Origin: Cyanobacteria bacterium SIG28
Lineage (GTDB): Bacteria; Cyanobacteriota; Vampirovibrionia; Gastranaerophilales; Gastranaerophilaceae
Reading direction: 5' to 3'
DNA length: 64,000 bases
NCBI GenBank assembly: GCA_015152525.1
Contig: SUTU01000002.1
Location: forward strand, 62,001-126,000
Each line of letters opens with the position of its first letter. Positions within the stretch are counted from its first letter, which is position 1. The notes under the pieces were generated by a model that did not search any database, was not told the origin of the DNA, and saw nothing but the letters and a program-made list of their open reading frames with translations. Shown one piece after another: positions 63,697-64,000 of this stretch. Both the position numbers and the translations under genes were made by a program.

Positions 63697-64000
63697 ATGG
63701 ATCTTTTATTTAATCCTGCAACAATATCAATATTAGTTTTATGCGTGTTATGCTTAAAACGCATAAATGTTTTGCTTGCAATTATTATATCAACTTTGGT
63801 TGCCGGTATAGTATCCGGAATGAATCTTAAGCAAATAATGGACATCTTTATATCCGGCATGGGGGGAAATTCAGAAACAGCACTCAGTTATATTTTATTA
63901 GGCGCTTTTGCTGCAACAATGGCTCACTCAGGATTTACGGTTAAACTCTCTTCAAAAATCATTGATTTAGTTTCTCACAAAAGGTTTTTATTAATTACTT
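63697..64000 (+). CDS. Na+/H+ antiporter family protein, N-terminal part
   Basis: The open frame runs from ATG 63697 past the window end. It starts MDLLFNPATISILVLCVLCL followed by RINVLLAIIISTLVAGIVSG, and then GMGGNSETALSYILLGAFAATMAHSG. This is the N-terminal pattern of the Na_H_antiport_2 group (NhaC-like). At least two membrane spans are visible. Such a porter fits the Na+-based energetics suggested by the oad operon. The rest of the gene is not in view. Confidence 0.75.
   Translation, partial: MDLLFNPATISILVLCVLCLKRINVLLAIIISTLVAGIVSGMNLKQIMDIFISGMGGNSETALSYILLGAFAATMAHSGFTVKLSSKIIDLVSHKRFLLIT

Overview
This AT-rich window reads as a chromosomal segment of a non-photosynthetic member of the cyanobacterial phylum, most likely a gut Gastranaerophilales (Vampirovibrionia, 'Melainabacteria'). 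The evidence is as follows. The beta-prime subunit of RNA polymerase is split into rpoC1 and rpoC2 at the cyanobacterial position, and rpoC2 carries a roughly 665-residue insertion in the trigger loop. An OmpR-type regulator is almost RpaB-like in its receiver domain. Three perfect copies of the RpaB target motif (HLR1) are present. Several secreted or unknown proteins share a short N-terminal F-G/K/Q motif that I associate with this lineage. No photosynthesis gene is present. A Na+-pumping decarboxylase operon and a membrane pyrophosphatase suggest anaerobic, ion-gradient-based energy conservation. The lineage call is inference from gene features, without a tree.

Layout. 0-3.7 kb: end of ftsE, then ftsX, an HDOD protein, a degenerate receiver/GGDEF-like protein and a cysteine hydrolase, all co-directional. 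3.9-7.4 kb: a large coiled-coil protein, a GNAT acetyltransferase and an FkbM methyltransferase. 7.4-8.4 kb: tRNA-His and rpaB. 8.6-12.5 kb: a TPR protein, a diguanylate cyclase and glutamine synthetase. 12.5-15.7 kb: a coiled-coil protein with an HLR1 site upstream, a probable outer-membrane protein, and a tandem array built from the 3' end of initiator tRNA. 15.8-18.5 kb: an FAD oxidoreductase and an MnmC-type tRNA methyltransferase. 18.8-27.8 kb: rpoB-rpoC1-rpoC2. 27.9-31.9 kb: a second HLR1-associated coiled-coil protein, a stand-alone TOPRIM protein, tRNA-Lys, and a lineage-type protein flanked by dispersed repeats that carry GGGGTAA-like arrays. 31.9-35 kb: a zinc dehydrogenase, an ABC permease, gmk and clpP. 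35-41 kb: a CoA-activase-like protein, tlyA-tatD, gyrA and an unknown. 41.4-48.8 kb: ilvC, a possible glycosyltransferase, a cysteine-rich secreted peptide, a YtxH/DUF948 membrane cluster, murT-pdxJ and two small unknowns. 48.8-55.3 kb: valS, hppA and dxr. 55.4-58 kb: a very acidic 885-residue protein. 58-62 kb: the birA-oadG-oadA-oadB operon. 62.2-64 kb: an orphan DNA methyltransferase, a YggU protein, a small unknown and the start of an Na+/H+ antiporter.

How the parts connect. RpaB is encoded here without a neighbouring kinase. Its probable sites lie upstream of two coiled-coil proteins at nearly the same distance from the start codon, and upstream of the RNA polymerase operon, so a stress or growth regulon is plausible. 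The biotin ligase heads the operon of its own biotinylated target. The most unusual structures are the HLR1 sites, the tRNA-fMet tail array, the repeated placement of -10 boxes directly before start codons (predicted leaderless mRNAs), and the shared N-terminal motif of unknown proteins.
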